A stretch of DNA of 64,000 nt from Glandiceps talaboti (GCF_964340395.1 NC_135571.1:14433046-14497045), one strand, 5' to 3'. Shown: positions 1-13,534, numbered from the stretch's first letter. The notes: generated by a model not told the origin, from the letters alone. Made by a program: numbers and translations.

Positions 1-195
1 ATGTGTACAAGTTAACCACTTGGCCATGGACAACCCAGACTGCAGTTGTAAGATGTGTACAAGTTAACCACTTGGCCATGGACAACCCAGGCTGCAGTTG
101 TAAGATGTGTACAAGTTAACCACTTGACCATGGACAACCCAGGCTGCAGTTGTAAGATGTGTACAAGTTAACCACTTGGCCATGGACAACCCATA
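1..195. repeat. 52-bp minisatellite, about 3.7 copies, cut by window edge
   Basis: Unit begins ATGTGTACAAGTTAACCACT and repeats at 1, 53, 105 and 157 with only a few substitutions. It probably continues to the left of the window. Confidence 0.95.
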
Positions 196-1230
196 CTTTT
201 GAACACTACACCTGCTATTTCAGGTCAATTGGTTTTAAATGTAACTCTCAGCTGTTGACAAGTAGACTGTTTTCTAAATGGACTACTAACGCTAGAAATG
301 TCAAGATTATACTTAACATTCATATAGCATGACCAGACTTGTGAGTCGTTTTTTTAATTTAAAGAGAATTGTCAAGTATTTGACATTCTTTATCCTCCCC
401 CTTTCTTCTCTTTCTGATATTTTACTCAGTTCTCATTGAAAATTGACCAAGAAGTTTTCAAGATATTTCCCCCAGAAATAAAATCAAAGAATTGATTCCA
501 CTTACAGCTATATTTTGATGCAATTGTATAATTTTTCCACAATATTAGTTTTGATAAACTATAGTGAGTCATCTACTGTTGGCATTTTCCTACCAGGTCA
601 TAATACACAAGAAATGTATGCATAAGAATGGGTGGTAAAATAGTTTGTAGTCAAACTGTAAATTAGGGTATTAAAATGTATTTGACTTTGGTAAGTAGAC
701 AATATGTGTCAAGGACAGTTTTGGTAAATGAACTGGTAGGTATATGTGAATTGATGACAAAGTAGTGTAGAGTATCTACAATGTACCCATGGCCCAATAT
801 TTGACCAATAATCATATTTAGTTATTAAATTAACATGGTAGCTTTCTTTCTGTCTGTGTTTGGTTACAGGCATATAAAGCAAACTAGCTGACTTTGTTCG
901 TTATGGGGGGGGGGGGATCTGGCTCAATGGAATAGCTGAACTTCATTTTCATACTTCTAAACAACTTTGGAATCGGATGGAAAAGTTTCACTCCTTCGAT
1001 GATAACAAGTTTTTGTAATTACTACTGAGATGTTGATAAGTTGATAAAAATTGACTTCTTAAGTGAGATATATATGTATGGTGCTGGGTTTCTGGTAGTA
1101 TTTTACACTGTGTTTATTTAATGTTTTTATTTTACATCAGTCATAGTGATTTGACCTCTACATGTCTCATCATAGTTTACATCAAAATTCATATATAAAT
1201 GTTTAATGTCGTGCTTGTGAATGTTTGTTT
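195..1230. other. No gene seen
   Basis: AT-rich, stop-dense in all frames. The only notable feature is a poly-G run at about 905-917. Confidence 0.7.
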
Positions 1231-1373
1231 AGGGGGAGGAGGGAGGGTTTTAACCTGAACGAACGATGCTCATTTAGGGGGAGGAGGGAGGGAGGGGGTT
1301 TTAACCTGAATGAATGATGTTCATTTAGGGGGAGGAGGGAGGGTTTTTTAACCTGAACGAACAATGCTCATTT
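1231..1373. repeat. Purine-rich minisatellite, about 47 bp x 3
   Basis: Three copies of TAGGGGGAGGAGGGAGGG followed by TTTTAACCTGAACGAA and TCATT. The G-runs could form a G-quadruplex. Confidence 0.9.
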
Positions 1374-1907
1374 GTTGAGTTTGTGCGACATTGTGTCATC
1401 ATCCCTTAGTGAAGTATGATGATTCAGTCACATAATGATGATTAATCACGTTACCTGTACAAACTAGTTTTAGTGGTAGTACTTTCTAATTCAGTACCAG
1501 TGAGTTTAACTGGGTATTTGATAGTGATGATTAATAATGTTACCTGTACAAACTAATTTAGTGGTAGTACCATACTTTCTGTATCTACATTACATGTACC
1601 TAATAGAGTACACAAAAATGGAATTTAGTTTTTGTCAATTTCAAAATTGAATAATTATGATAAATGTTTAACCTGACCCAGACTGACTGGGCCATTAATA
1701 TCCTGCCCCAAATATATTGTATATTCTTTTCATGCTGTTGCCCTCTTGATGCATAAAGAAAGACCAAACGTTTATTTACTGCCATAATGTTCATTGAAAG
1801 TGACTTCTGTGGTTCAGGAAGTGAGAGCAAACTGTTGAAAGAATTAAGTCATAGATTGAATATAAAGATGTTATTCATTAAGTACAGGATAGCAGTTGAC
1901 TACAATT

Positions 1908-2038
1908 TGTCATACATAGGGTGAGAGGAAGACATCCATATAGTACATGTAGTAGGAGTGAGTGATTGACTCATACATAGGGTGAGAGGAAGACACCCAT
2001 ATAGTACATGTAGTAGGAGTGAGTGATTGACTCATACT
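1908..2038. repeat. 62-bp tandem duplication
   Basis: The segment CATACATAGGGTGAGAGGAA through GAGTGATTGACT occurs twice in direct tandem with one or two substitutions. Confidence 0.9.
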
Positions 2039-2638
2039 GTCACAAAGTGTTTTTGTTTAAAGTGGAAGTTAGTCCTGAGTCCCCGGGTTATTTACCAAGA
2101 TTCTATACAAACATTATAAGCCTGGAACCTATTATGCAAGTTTTATCTAATTCCCTTCTTCTAAGGTTCTCTGATCTTATCAAAAAATAGTGACTCCTGG
2201 AGTGAAATTACATCATCCCAAAAAAAGTTGGGAAGTGAAATAAAAAATTTGAAGACATTTTGAATAGGCTTCACTTCCTAAATGATGTGAAATAATTGCA
2301 GTTTAATAGCTTTTGTCTAATAATAATTATAATAATTGAAATTTGAATATTTCATGATATAATACAAGAATGTTGAAATAACATAAAAAAAACATTATGG
2401 TGCAATACAAAGAAACCATATTGTGAAGTTTGTTCACACGACAATATCTGAAATATTGTGTACAAATTTGTTGATCAGAATAGAATACAATTGTATAATT
2501 TGTAAATAAAATCCATCGGCGTATAGATCTGAATTTATCTCTGGACATATGGTGGTAGCCTGGTAGGAGATTACAATCACATGGTTATCTAAATAGAAAG
2601 ACGGGTTTTGATAAATTACATGACTTAAAAACAGACAC

Positions 2639-2753
2639 TGATATACTTACATGGACATGGAGACTTGGTTCACATACGATATACTTACATGGACATGGAG
2701 ACTTGGTTCACATACGATATACTTACATGGACATGGAGATTTGGTTCACACCA
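2639..2753. repeat. 38-bp minisatellite x 3
   Basis: Unit ATATACTTACATGGACATGG plus AGACTTGGTTCACATACG, three copies. It gives rise to a short open frame that is not a gene. Confidence 0.9.
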
Positions 2754-3062
2754 GTGTATTAATAATATACCACAACTCATTAGTTGTGATAATTAAACTT
2801 GTTAATTGCACAGTGAGGGGTCTATTACAATGGACTACTAACAAGTTCTATGGTGTGAGAACTGATGCACTGTGGTAATTTAAAAACTGCTGTACATACA
2901 TTGTGAACACTATGGTATCCTGTGACAGTAACCATGACAAGTCTCTCGTTGCAGGATTGGCGAGAACTATCAACAGCATATTATATATACATTTGGAAAT
3001 TGTACATACACACACACACACACACACTTATTGTTGTATTGTATGAACCTACCATTAATATA

Positions 3063-3410
3063 TAGGCAACATGTGTTTCGCCATCTTGAACGCCGCACAG
3101 GGTTGTGGGATTGCTCTCGCAATGCGCACATTGCGAATTCATAGGACCCGCCATTGTTACTGTTTACGTTATTGTCACGCATGCGCTCAAGAGAGAAGTT
3201 GTGAGCATTTTGCTCACGGTTTGCCGCACACACGAGCAAAAAGTCATTCGAGGCAAAAATTATCAAACACGCTAGATATTTGGCTCACAGCCCCGAACGT
3301 TCGAAATCTCATGAAAATTTACGCGCACACATGAGCTATCTACTGAGCAAAATGGCACGAATGACTTTTTGCTCAGCACTTTGCTCGTGTGTGCGCCGGG
3401 CTTTATGTTA
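3063..3410. other. CpG-rich inverted-repeat block with YY1- and NRF1-like motifs
   Basis: CpG density is far above the surroundings. 3224-3250 (CACACACGAGCAAAAAGTCA...) is repeated inverted at 3358-3374 and 3383-3395, with further GAGCAAAA/TTTTGCTC pairs around 3204-3216 and 3343. A CGCCATCTTG (YY1-type) lies near 3079 and CGCATGCGC (NRF1-type) near 3179. It could be a DNA transposon remnant or a CpG promoter. Confidence 0.55.
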
Positions 3411-3531
3411 ACACTTATTGCTAGATTAGTGTGAACTTACCAGAAGCATAAATTATACATTTGAAGACTACACAATAGTAAATAAATGGACCTATAGTAA
3501 CCCTAATGTGTCCAACTAGTGAATACTTCAT

Positions 3532-3702
3532 GGTCACATTCAGTGTCCAACTAGTGAATACTTCATGGCCACACTCAGTGTCCAGTAAGTGAATACTTCA
3601 TGGCCACACTTCATGGTCACACTCAGTGTCCAGTAAGTGAACACTTCATGGCCACACTTCATGGTCACACTCAGTGTCCAGTAAGTGAACACTTCATGGT
3701 CA
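3532..3702. repeat. Irregular minisatellite, 33-48 bp x about 5
   Basis: Copies of CAGTGTCCA(A)(C/G)TA(G/A)GTGAA(T/C)ACTTCATGG and CACACTTCATGGTCACACT. Unit length varies because of internal duplications. Confidence 0.85.
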
Positions 3703-4074
3703 TAAATTATCAGAATATGATGATATAATATGGATTCTTTGTGGAACTACCGGACATAGAAATGCTGGTACTGTCATTCATCTGTTGCTATTTACAGCTA
3801 GGTAGGGAAAAAACAACAATTCTGAATTCTGATATATTTACTGGTATTCTTTACTTATAGTTAGACTAATTTCGAGTTTACCAACTCTTTGAAATTTCAA
3901 TAATTCTACCATGACCAATGACATATTAATAACTTGGTGTAATAAATGATAATTGTGGATGTCAATAAGTGCAATGTATCCAACAATTATAATCTAATCA
4001 TATTGTCAATAAATTAATAATAATGATTTTCATCTCGTGCTTTCCCACACCATGCTTAAAGATGAGACAGCTAG

Positions 4075-4122
4075 GCATATAAAAGGTCCCCTAACTTCAT
4101 GTGGGTTATTGTCAAATGTGAA
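4075..4122. repeat. Dispersed repeat with TATAAAAGG core (copy 1)
   Basis: Pairs with the copy at 52322-52372, about 80% identical over about 48 bp, same orientation. Confidence 0.65.
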
Positions 4123-4560
4123 TGCAGTGAACAGTGCAGTGAACAACACATGCAGTTCCTCTATGAAAATCCATGACAGCATGAGCAGCTGGTGATTTTT
4201 TATATCAATTTGTTGTGTGTGGACATGTGAATGTCTTGAGAATGTGTGTTGTTACAGAAAGTTGATATTTATACCTGGTATATACAGTTTTGGACAAAAC
4301 CTGATCAGACTGGGGCTAGTTCATTACTTGTACTGAAAAGCTAGTACTAGCCATTAATTATTCAGGATTGAGATATGTCAAGATACTAATGACAACCACA
4401 GTGTAAAATACTAAATACAATTATTACTCCTAGCATAGAAGTATAATAGAAAAAAACCCAGCCAGTTATACAAATGAACAATCCTCAGTGACTTGGAAAC
4501 AACAAATTATTAATGCTGCTTCAATAACCACAAATATTGTATCCTTTATATAAATTTAGC

Positions 4561-4740
4561 AACTCCTACCAGGTTCCCATTTATACAACTGGGTGATATA
4601 TTTGTTCAAATCTTGCCCAAGGATGTTAGACACAAATGCCAGTGATGAGGTAGTGATGAGGTAGTGATGAGGCAGAAACCGACAACCTGTAGATTCCAAG
4701 CATAGGCAGAGATACTTAACCAGTCAACCATGGTGACTCC
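4561..4740 (-). mobile_element. tRNA-derived SINE remnant
   Basis: Reverse strand shows a tRNA-like head with GACTGGTTAAGTATC as A-box region and ACAGGTTGTCGGTTTC as degenerate B-box region. It continues into CTTGGGCAAGA, CCAGTTGTATAAATGGGAACC and TGGTAGGAG (as read on the minus strand). The same body occurs at 7.2-7.95 kb. The GTAGTGATGAG triplication at 4641-4672 is internal. Confidence 0.6.
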
Positions 4741-4749
4741 ATACTGTTA

Positions 4750-6245
4750 TCATAACATGTTTCTGACAAGTGTTCAATCATTTTACTTTGTCTACACAAA
4801 ATTTAAATACAACTGTCACAGGAGACTTTATACAAATGGTTTTTGTGATATTTTCGTTCATTGATTGATTTGCATAGCGTGTCATGTGTTGGATATTTTT
4901 AACTAGTTTTCACTCTGTACATTATAATGTGTGTAGACCTATTAAATATGTTGAATAATATACATAATTATACATACACACGCTTACTCAGATGTGTGTT
5001 TGTTATGTCTTTAGTTTATCCATATGTGTACTTTATTAATAGACAAGTTGCTCAGGCATGTCATGTGATTGAATTATCATGTATTTTGATTGTTTTAATT
5101 AATTAATTAATTCACTTATTCTATACTCTACTAATTTGCATAGATATGTAATAGAAATGATATGATTTACATATATAAATAAGAACTAATTTGCATAGAA
5201 TTGTGACACTACTAGAAAAGCAATTATTTGCATATAAATAACACATGTGACCAAGTTTAGAATGAATTATTTCCGAGTGTACAGAGTTCTATATTGTAAT
5301 ATTTTGTACCATATGCTACCAACTTCCGGCAGCCATCTGTTACCTACAGCACATACCAATAAATTATCTGAATATCTGTATTGATATCATACTTGTAGTT
5401 GTGTGTCAATAGCTGAATTTTATAGTGACCTTTTATCCATGTGTTGGAGGCAAATGAGTACAAAATTATAATTTCACAACTGAACAACTCTACTGTAGTC
5501 TTATAATTCATCATAATTTATTCTGTTTGGTTTTACCACATGGTTGGGGTGTTTTTAGGAATGCCTGTAGTAATACTTTTAACAGAGGGGAGGATAAAAT
5601 GGGGTCGTTAAAATTTGCATAGATATCCGTAGACAATGTACTTTGTAATAATAATGTATACTGGTAGTTTTAATATATTTCTCATGGAACCAACCTCATT
5701 ATTCCCTGGGGGGGGGGGGGGTGTTATTTGTTTGTAAGTACACAAAAAAACTACAATTTGGAACAAAAAGGATTTAACATTGTACAATATATGTGGAGGT
5801 TTGTCTGAGTGTAACCTACATTTATAGTACTTTAGAAGAGTACTACTTGAAAGGGCAGTACACCTTTAGCAACATGTTATAAACAATTTAGTAGTGAATG
5901 TTTGAGAATTGTGGTAATGATGGGGTGGGAGGCAAAGCTCATAGTGGACAACCTTTATGCGTAATCATTTGAAACTCTGATTTGGAATCTCTGTATTTAA
6001 CACATTAAACACAATGAACAAAAAAAAACTACTTCACAAAGGTTCTTTTGAAGGTTATACTGTAATTGTATACTTTTGATGAAAATATTTGCATTTCTAA
6101 AATGTATTGATGTGAAGTCAAAAGGAAGTGATGAATTATGTTACAGCCATTAGCTAGCTTTTAAAAAGAAACGACATAGATTGAGTTGTCTGGTATTTCA
6201 GTCTCTGGTCACTTTAAAGTTTAAGGTTTGATAATTTGTCACTGC
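4750..6245. other. No gene seen
   Basis: AT-rich, no exon-like open frame with splice sites. Poly-G run at about 5709-5720 and an (AATT)n patch near 5096-5112. Confidence 0.65.
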
Positions 6246-6249
6246 CCTG

Positions 6250-6575
6250 ACCTAGGGTTAATTTTGTATCACTAGGGTAAACTTTGCATCATTAGGGTAA
6301 ATTGTAGATCACTAGGCTAAGTTCTTTATCACTAGGTAAATTTTATAACACGGGTAGATTTGATATTACTAGGGAAAATTTTATATCACTATTAGGGTAA
6401 ATTTTATATCACTACACTAGGGTAAATTTTATATCACTAGGGTAAATTCTTTATCACTAGGTAAATTTTATAACACAGGTAGATTTGATATTACTATTAG
6501 GGTAAATTTTGTATCACTACACTAGGGTAAATTTTATATCACTAGGGTACATTCTTTATCACTAGGGTAAATTTA
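6250..6575. repeat. Degenerate minisatellite, 22-25 bp x about 14
   Basis: Repeated CTAGGGTAAATTTTATATCA with indels and point changes across the block. A larger period of about 110 bp (6330-6470 versus 6445-6570) suggests a secondary duplication. Confidence 0.88.
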
Positions 6576-7204
6576 GTATCACATGTTCAGTAATAAAGCC
6601 TATAAAATGTAGATTTACTGCAGCCATAAAAACTTCACCGTCTAATTTAAATATACTACCCACACTATTTCACATATGCGTTGGATACAGCTTAGAGCAT
6701 AATTTACCATGGAAATTTACATCTGTTCCTTTAGCATAACAACATTATTGAGACAGAAATCCAGTTTTTTTACACTTGGCTGAATTAAGCTAGAGATATA
6801 TATTCACAGGTTATGGTCAGTGCTCTTTTAGTCTGGTGATTGTGAGTAGGAGTAGGAGTATCAAGTATGTAATTATTGATTCCTATGCAGATGTTACAAA
6901 TCTGTAATACCAATAATGATTTAAGATCATTTCAACACATGCATGAATAACACCAGTCTTATAATTTATTATCAACTATTCTTTCTAGTATTGATCTAAA
7001 CTAACGAACTCATTACATGCAAGGAGCATAGATATCAAGTGTTAGTTTTCTATTTAGACATTTCAAATTTTATATGCAGTGATAATGATGTGAAGTTATA
7101 ATGCCCTTTTTCTCCTGAGAGCTCAAGGCACTCACTGTTACCACCTATGGCACAGATCAATACAATGGCAGCATATTATTTGACTCTTTATACTTCAACT
7201 CCCT

Positions 7205-7815
7205 GGGGAGCATACAACCCATTCCAACCTCTATCCTCTATCCCTAATTATACAGCTGGGTGGACTAGGGTACACATAGGATTAAAACATACAACCATTG
7301 CAACCTATATCCTACCAGGACCCTAATTATGTAGCTGGGTGGACTAGGGTACACATAGGATTAAAACATACAACCATTGCAACCTATATCCTACCAGGAC
7401 TCTAATTATGTAGCTGGGTGAACTAGGGTACACATAGGATTAAAGCATACAACTCATTGCAACCTCTATCCTACCAGGACTCTAATTATGTAGCTGGGTG
7501 AACTAGGGTACACATAGGATTAAAGCATTCACATTGCAACCTCTATCCTACCAGGACTCTAATTATGTAGCTGGGTGGACTAGGGTACACATAGGATTAA
7601 AACATACAACCATTGCAACCTCTATCCTACCAGGACCCTAATTATGTAGCTGGGTGGACTAGGGTACACATAGGATTAAAGCATTCACATTGCAACCTCT
7701 ATCTTACCAGGTCCCCAATTATACAGCTGGGTTGACTAGGGTACACATAGGATCAAAACATTCACATTGCAACCTATAATCCTACCAGGTCCCTAATTAT
7801 ACAGCTGTGTGGACT
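7205..7815. repeat. 79-bp minisatellite x about 8 derived from a SINE body
   Basis: Unit: CTAATTATGTAGCTGGGTGG, ACTAGGGTACACATAGGATT, AAAACATACAACCATTGCAA, CCTATATCCTACCAGGACC. The last copies run straight into a SINE tRNA head at 7.82-7.95 kb, and the motif CCTACCAGGTCCC..ATTATACAGCTG is also present in the solo SINE at 4.56 kb. Confidence 0.9.
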
Positions 7816-7945
7816 GTGGCACAATCTTGGATTCAAATCATGATCAAAGACTTAAGTCATTCAAAAAACAAATGGCAGTGGTGGTGGTCAAACCTGCAAC
7901 CTGCACATTTCAAGCCGACCACTCTAACCATTGATCCACTATAAA
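7815..7945 (-). mobile_element. tRNA-like head of a SINE
   Basis: Minus strand reads GTGGATCAATGGTTAGAGTG (A-box type) and GCAGGTTTGACCACC (B-box type), spaced about as in a tRNA gene. No intact tRNA fold could be drawn, so this is a SINE, not a tRNA gene. Confidence 0.62.
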
Positions 7946-9915
7946 TATCACATGTTAGTTGAAAGGAAGTGTAAAGAAACATTTTACTTGATACTGTCAT
8001 ATGAACTGTTTACTGGCATTAGCACTGATCTTGAGATCTTGCTTGCTATGATGTGTGTAGTCCAGAAACTTTGTTATACAGTTGGTGGCTGAAATATTTA
8101 GGTAAATCACTAAATGACATTGTCAAGGCAGAAAACCAAGTCCTGTGGATATGTATGTCAATTATACAACGTAATTGGGTTGTGTGATTTCAGTAGTATA
8201 TCTAACTTTGTTGTGATTCTATGCCCACATTTGAATGTATGATGCAATGTTCCTTGTACTGTCTGGGAAGGTAGTGACCTTTCCCTGGTAAGGTCAATTG
8301 TAACCATGGTGATATCAATCTGTCTAGACACTTTGAAAGCTGTTTCTTATTACTACCCCTGTGTATAGGATAGAGTTGCTGAACTTGCCAACCTTCTACT
8401 TTTTATGCCCATATCAAATAACCTAACCCAAATGGCTCTTCTGTTTGTTAGCCGTACTTGTGGAAAAGAATTCTGTCTCTATTCATTGAAATTCAAATAC
8501 GTTAATGTGAAGTTCCAGCTCATTAGTATAGACTAGTGATAGAAATCTGTTAATGGGAGTGTAAAGTGTATATGAATGTACCCAGTATTTCATGTCTGGT
8601 GCAAAGAATGTCACTGCAAGGTCAAGAACAGATCAAAGTTTCCTGAACCATGATTTGAGTTTAGTTTTACATTTCATAGCTTGTATAACTTCATCACTGA
8701 TTTGTGTTGAGTTAGTATTTCTGAACTGAAATATGGTTAGTTAACTTATATTCTTTAATTTCTTTCTTTCAAGCCATTCAAAAAGTTTATGAAAAATGGC
8801 AATTAGTGAAGGATATAAACCAGACACCTTTGTATAGTAGGTTGTGTCTTGATATACCAATATTAGTTTTATGTATTAAACACAAAGCAATACAAGATAT
8901 ACATGTACATCTTTTACAATCGTACTCAACACAGGCAATGTTTTTTTGGGATACATGCCTTTTGAAGTTGTACTTAGTCAATTAAGCAAACTTTACAATT
9001 TACAAGTTTTTTTGCTCTACGTGGGGGGGGGGGGGGGTTATTTGTCTGACTACAAAGTTTAGCAAAACAGGATTTTAATCAGATTTGTGATTAGTACTAA
9101 ACTCCAAAGGGCTGGCCACCATCACACTATACAATTTAAAAATACAGTGTAGATAAATGCTATAGGTCTAATGAGTTTCTTATCTTGGCTTTTAGCTGTT
9201 TTTGCCATCACAAGAACTTCATTTAACAGAATTTTACAATAATATTAAAAAATTTCAAACACTCTGGTCCATGATTGTTATGTTGGTAGGGGAAGTAAAC
9301 ATTTCAAACTTGTCTCTATTAACTAGTCAAATTACAGGAGAATCAAGTTGCCTTGATGTTTCATTCATGGGACATAATTCAAAGAAAGATAGCCACAATT
9401 CAACTCTAGACTAATGATAACAGAGACACAATAAACACAACAGGATCCTTCCACATTGAACATTACTATATATTTGATATCTACTGACCTCAACTGATAG
9501 GATTGATCAAAAGTTAACATAACTCATTAAAACTGATTAGATCATTGGTAAATTTGTAGTCAACATAAGAATTTATATCTGTATAATACCACACACACTA
9601 TCCCATCCAACTACAATCTACCATTACATATCCCATCCAATGTCCCTAAGATTAAACTTTTTAAAGTTTTATTTGTAAGATGACGTTTGCATAAAAACAA
9701 AAGAATTTGCAGATCTTGACATAGTGCACAAAGCCAGACTTATACTTTGATCCTTTTTAAGACATCATTACAGTTTGTACCAGCTTGTAGTGCTAAAATG
9801 AGAAAACCAACACATCATAGCTTGTGAACAAAACATTTTAAGGAGTACTAGTATATGCAATATGTGCTATATATAACATTATACATACATGATGTGTGCT
9901 TGACTGAACTATACT
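7946..9915. other. No gene seen
   Basis: AT-rich sequence without exon-like frames. Poly-G run at about 9023-9038. The 70-codon frame at 9202-9414 shows no recognisable domain and is likely chance. Confidence 0.6.
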
Positions 9916-9917
9916 GC

Positions 9918-10030
9918 AGTGCTGCAAGGTAATGTGATCATACCCCAATATTATACTGTACTGCTAATAGTGCTATGTACTGCAGTGCTGCTAGGTAATG
10001 TGATCATACCCCAATATACTGTACTGCTAT
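9918..10030. repeat. Tandem duplication, about 60 bp x 2
   Basis: GCAGTGCTGC(A/T)AGGTAATG followed by TGATCATACCCCAATAT and ACTGTACTGCTA, present twice. Confidence 0.85.
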
Positions 10031-10104
10031 GTAAATGGTATAATCGGTATCATACTATTCAGCAATACATTTCGTTATTTGGCCAGACTATACTAATAAC
10101 ATAA

Positions 10105-11075
10105 ATGTTTTGTATTACTCCTCTTCAATTTCGTAGTACTTAACAAGGGTCCTTACACGTATGTCATGTATATTTGTATTTGTAAACAAAGACAAGATTG
10201 TAGAATGATATCTTAATACATTGACAAAAATCTGATTGTCCATATGCACTTCAGACAAGGATCCACTTCATATTTAGTGCCAGTATAATGACAGCAAAGC
10301 AATCCAAGCGTCCACAGCTGAGTAAAGGTATTGGGTCAAAGGTCACTCATCTTGTCACAATTAGTTTCAAACTGAAGGAGGCAAACTTCCTCTTCTCCTT
10401 GTAGTGGTAGACTGGCTTCTATTCTGAACCAGCAATAGTTGTAATTTGTTATTCATCAAATAAAAAACAAAGCACTTTTTGTTGCCATACAAATGTATAT
10501 TTATTTCTGGAATGCCGGCATATAAATGGAATATGCTGTATACAGATCAAAATTGATGTGTTTCCATAAACCGCGACATCAATTATGCAAACACAGCATG
10601 CGTATAATAGTGTGGAAGTAGTGCACTCCATAATTTCTACTGGTTTATGCACATGAGAAAGTATACATATATATATATTTGACTGGAGTAGTAATATTTT
10701 TATAGTGAATCTTAAAACCTGTGTGGACCAACACTATAGGTTTTATGAATACCAACAGACTGTTATAGTACCTGCTAACAAACAGTCAGAGCATCATATA
10801 TCTATGCATAACTTATCTATCAAGTATTTCTAAGTGTGACATTAATAGACTACTTGTGTTTTGTAAACTTTAATTTAGTAGGTAAGTGTTAGATTTCTTT
10901 ATACAGTCATAGACAGTGTATATGGAAATGAACTGTTCTCATGTATGAGATGGAAAAGTGAAACGTCTGCTGTCTTTCTCTCAGTATATATGTATACTCA
11001 GTAACAGAAGGTTCAAAATCTTTTAAACAGTTATATACATGCATGAACCATGAACACAGGTGTATTTATGAGCTA
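10105..11075. other. No gene seen
   Basis: AT-rich, no supported feature. Confidence 0.6.
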
Positions 11076-11076
11076 A

Positions 11077-11245
11077 TGTATGTACATACATGTATGTATG
11101 TATGTATGTATGTATGTATGTATGTATGTATGTATGTATGTATTCTATGTATGTATGTATGTATGTATGTATGTATGTATGTATGTATGTATGTATGTAT
11201 GTATGTATGTATGTATGTATGTATGTATGTATGTATGTATGAATT
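11077..11245. repeat. (ATGT)n microsatellite, about 40 units
   Basis: Tetranucleotide array interrupted once by TATTCTATG near 11141. Gives spurious Met/Tyr/Val/Cys open frames. Confidence 0.97.
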
Positions 11246-11299
11246 GTGTGTTCATGTGTGTATGTGTCTGTGAGTGTGACTATGTATGTATGTGGTAGA

Positions 11300-13030
11300 T
11301 TAGTGAATGTACTAATTTACATACATGTACATGTATGTACGGCACATGTAGTAGTAAATATACATTTTTGGAATAATTGATTTAACAGTTTCATTGTGTC
11401 TATTTTTATTTTTGAATTTTGTCATTTTCATTTCAAACAATATAGTTGTGTTAGAGTGATTGAACCGACATGTTGCTATTTGACACATTTTAAATCACAA
11501 TGCTAAATGTTTTATTTTATATTTTAAAAAATTAACAATTCTCTGAATTTACATCTCGGTAGTTGTTGTCAACATGTTCAGACCAATTTATTTTAAAATG
11601 TATTTCATATAAATAGCATGTTATTGTAATATTTCATGTTTTTTGCATGTATAGGCCAAATATAATAAAAATAATGGGTGGCATACTACCACAGATGATG
11701 CCATGACATTACCATATATTGACAAAAACTGAATATTAATCATAGTAGATGTTAGAGCAGTATGTTACTAGCCATAGATGAGTGCATGATTACTTTTGTC
11801 AATCATTGAAACCAACCCTTTCATGTAGTGTGTACGTCATAATGTATAAACACCAATCATAAATGATACAGCTGTGCTAAGTCATAAATACATATTTCAA
11901 TATACTGGCCATTTTCCAGCCTCTCTGCTCTTTTCCACCCTATCTCTCTTCCCAACCCCATCTTAGTATCAATTTACTTACAATTGGTTATTTCAAATTG
12001 TGGGTTTTGGGATTTTGGATCCAAAGCCAGGAATTTCTTGTTGATCCATCCATCCATCCATCCATCCGTGATTCCCTAGGGATGGCTTATTATCGACACT
12101 ATCATATCCAAGTAAGTAAAACAACATTTGGTGGTTTGTTTGGACATAATTAGTGAATGACTTCATAGTTAATAGTTGTCTGACTGTGATTTGTTTGTTT
12201 GTTTGACAACATCACTATTGTAAATGTAATTACTTGTTCCACAAATATTTTATATAAATTTTGTTTGAATACTTTATTTTCACTGTCTATTAGTATTTGT
12301 CCACTTCTGATTGAGTTTCGTCAGAATTTGATATTTTTTGTAATGCCTGATGAAAAAATGCATTAGGTTTCAGTTGTCATTCCAAGCTTCAAAAATTGTA
12401 GTGATATTAGTATCACACATGTAGATATTGTCATAAAATTTGAATTATTAGTTTTGTACGTGTATAATCTACCATCATAATATTTGAATTATTGTACATA
12501 CATGTGTATATATAAAGTTGTGATACTCTGTTTCAGCTTTTTTTTTAATGTGTTTCATTTTCAGTGACGATATATTGTTTTCAGTGACATTATTAGATTT
12601 ATCTATAATGATAAAAGCAGATGAACTCTTTGCAGAATGTTTCCTTCCAAAAAGAGAGAAAAAAATTATGTTAACTGATGAGAAACTAGCAGCTGACATA
12701 TACTAGAATATTGTCTTCTGAATAAGGGAAAGAAGTACGGTTGTTTCATGGAAATGTGTATTTTTTGTTTTTTACCGTCAGGGTCTAAAATCTGTCATGT
12801 TTTCTCCAATGAGAAAAGGAAAAGAGAAAATTTATGAATTGAAGATTAGAAATGACAGCATTATATTATAGATTTATTTAGGGTGGTAAATGTAAACGCT
12901 GACTAAAATCTCATTACAGATTTGTATTCATTTTAACATAGGGGAAACTTGAACTCGGGTCTTTTTACCAGATTTAAAATGTTGTATCTACATTCTATAT
13001 ACACTGTCATGCATGTACTACTTCTAGTGG
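11300..13030. other. No gene seen
   Basis: AT-rich. A short (ATCC)n tract lies at 12045-12066. A 74-codon minus frame at 12475-12699 has no domain or splice support. Confidence 0.6.
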
Positions 13031-13033
13031 TAG

Positions 13034-13112
13034 TAGAATGATCCGAGGTAAAAACATGGTGATGATCCGAGGTAAAAACGTGGTGATGATCCGAGGTAAA
13101 AACATTCTGATG
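13034..13112. repeat. 24-bp minisatellite x 3
   Basis: GATGATCCGAGGTAAAAACA plus TGGT, three copies. Confidence 0.88.
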
Positions 13113-13534
13113 CAATCACTTGTTATAATTTTAGTCTGGTGTGAAAGTTCACCATGTTTAATACTTGTTACTGGTTGGTTTGTTATACACTACAAGTACT
13201 AGAGAAGAACAGATTAAAAATCAGATTGTAAACCTGTCATGGTGGCAGCTGTTAGGTTATATTGTATAGTAGTCAGTTGACAATCTCATTCATCCTTTTA
13301 AGAGAAATTGAAAAGAAAATGTGAACAGAGGAAATGTGTTCTATTTTAAAACCATATAATTATTTAGTAACAAGTCTTGCTGAAAACAGACAATGTAGTC
13401 GAACTAAGGTGCAAACATTTTAAGTATGTAAATGATGTTATGTCAAATACATTATTTAAAATTTTTGTTTTATCTGTGTTCATCATATTGTGAGGGGATT
13501 AAGAGAATAGACAGGAAATCCGTATTTATCAAAC

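Noticed and set aside
2970-3334. Two overlapping 87-98 codon frames
   Set aside because: Opposite-strand frames over a CpG-rich inverted-repeat block; stop codons are rare there because of base composition.
7880-7945. Functional tRNA gene on the minus strand
   Set aside because: A- and B-box-like parts are present, but stems do not pair well and the sequence continues into a SINE body.
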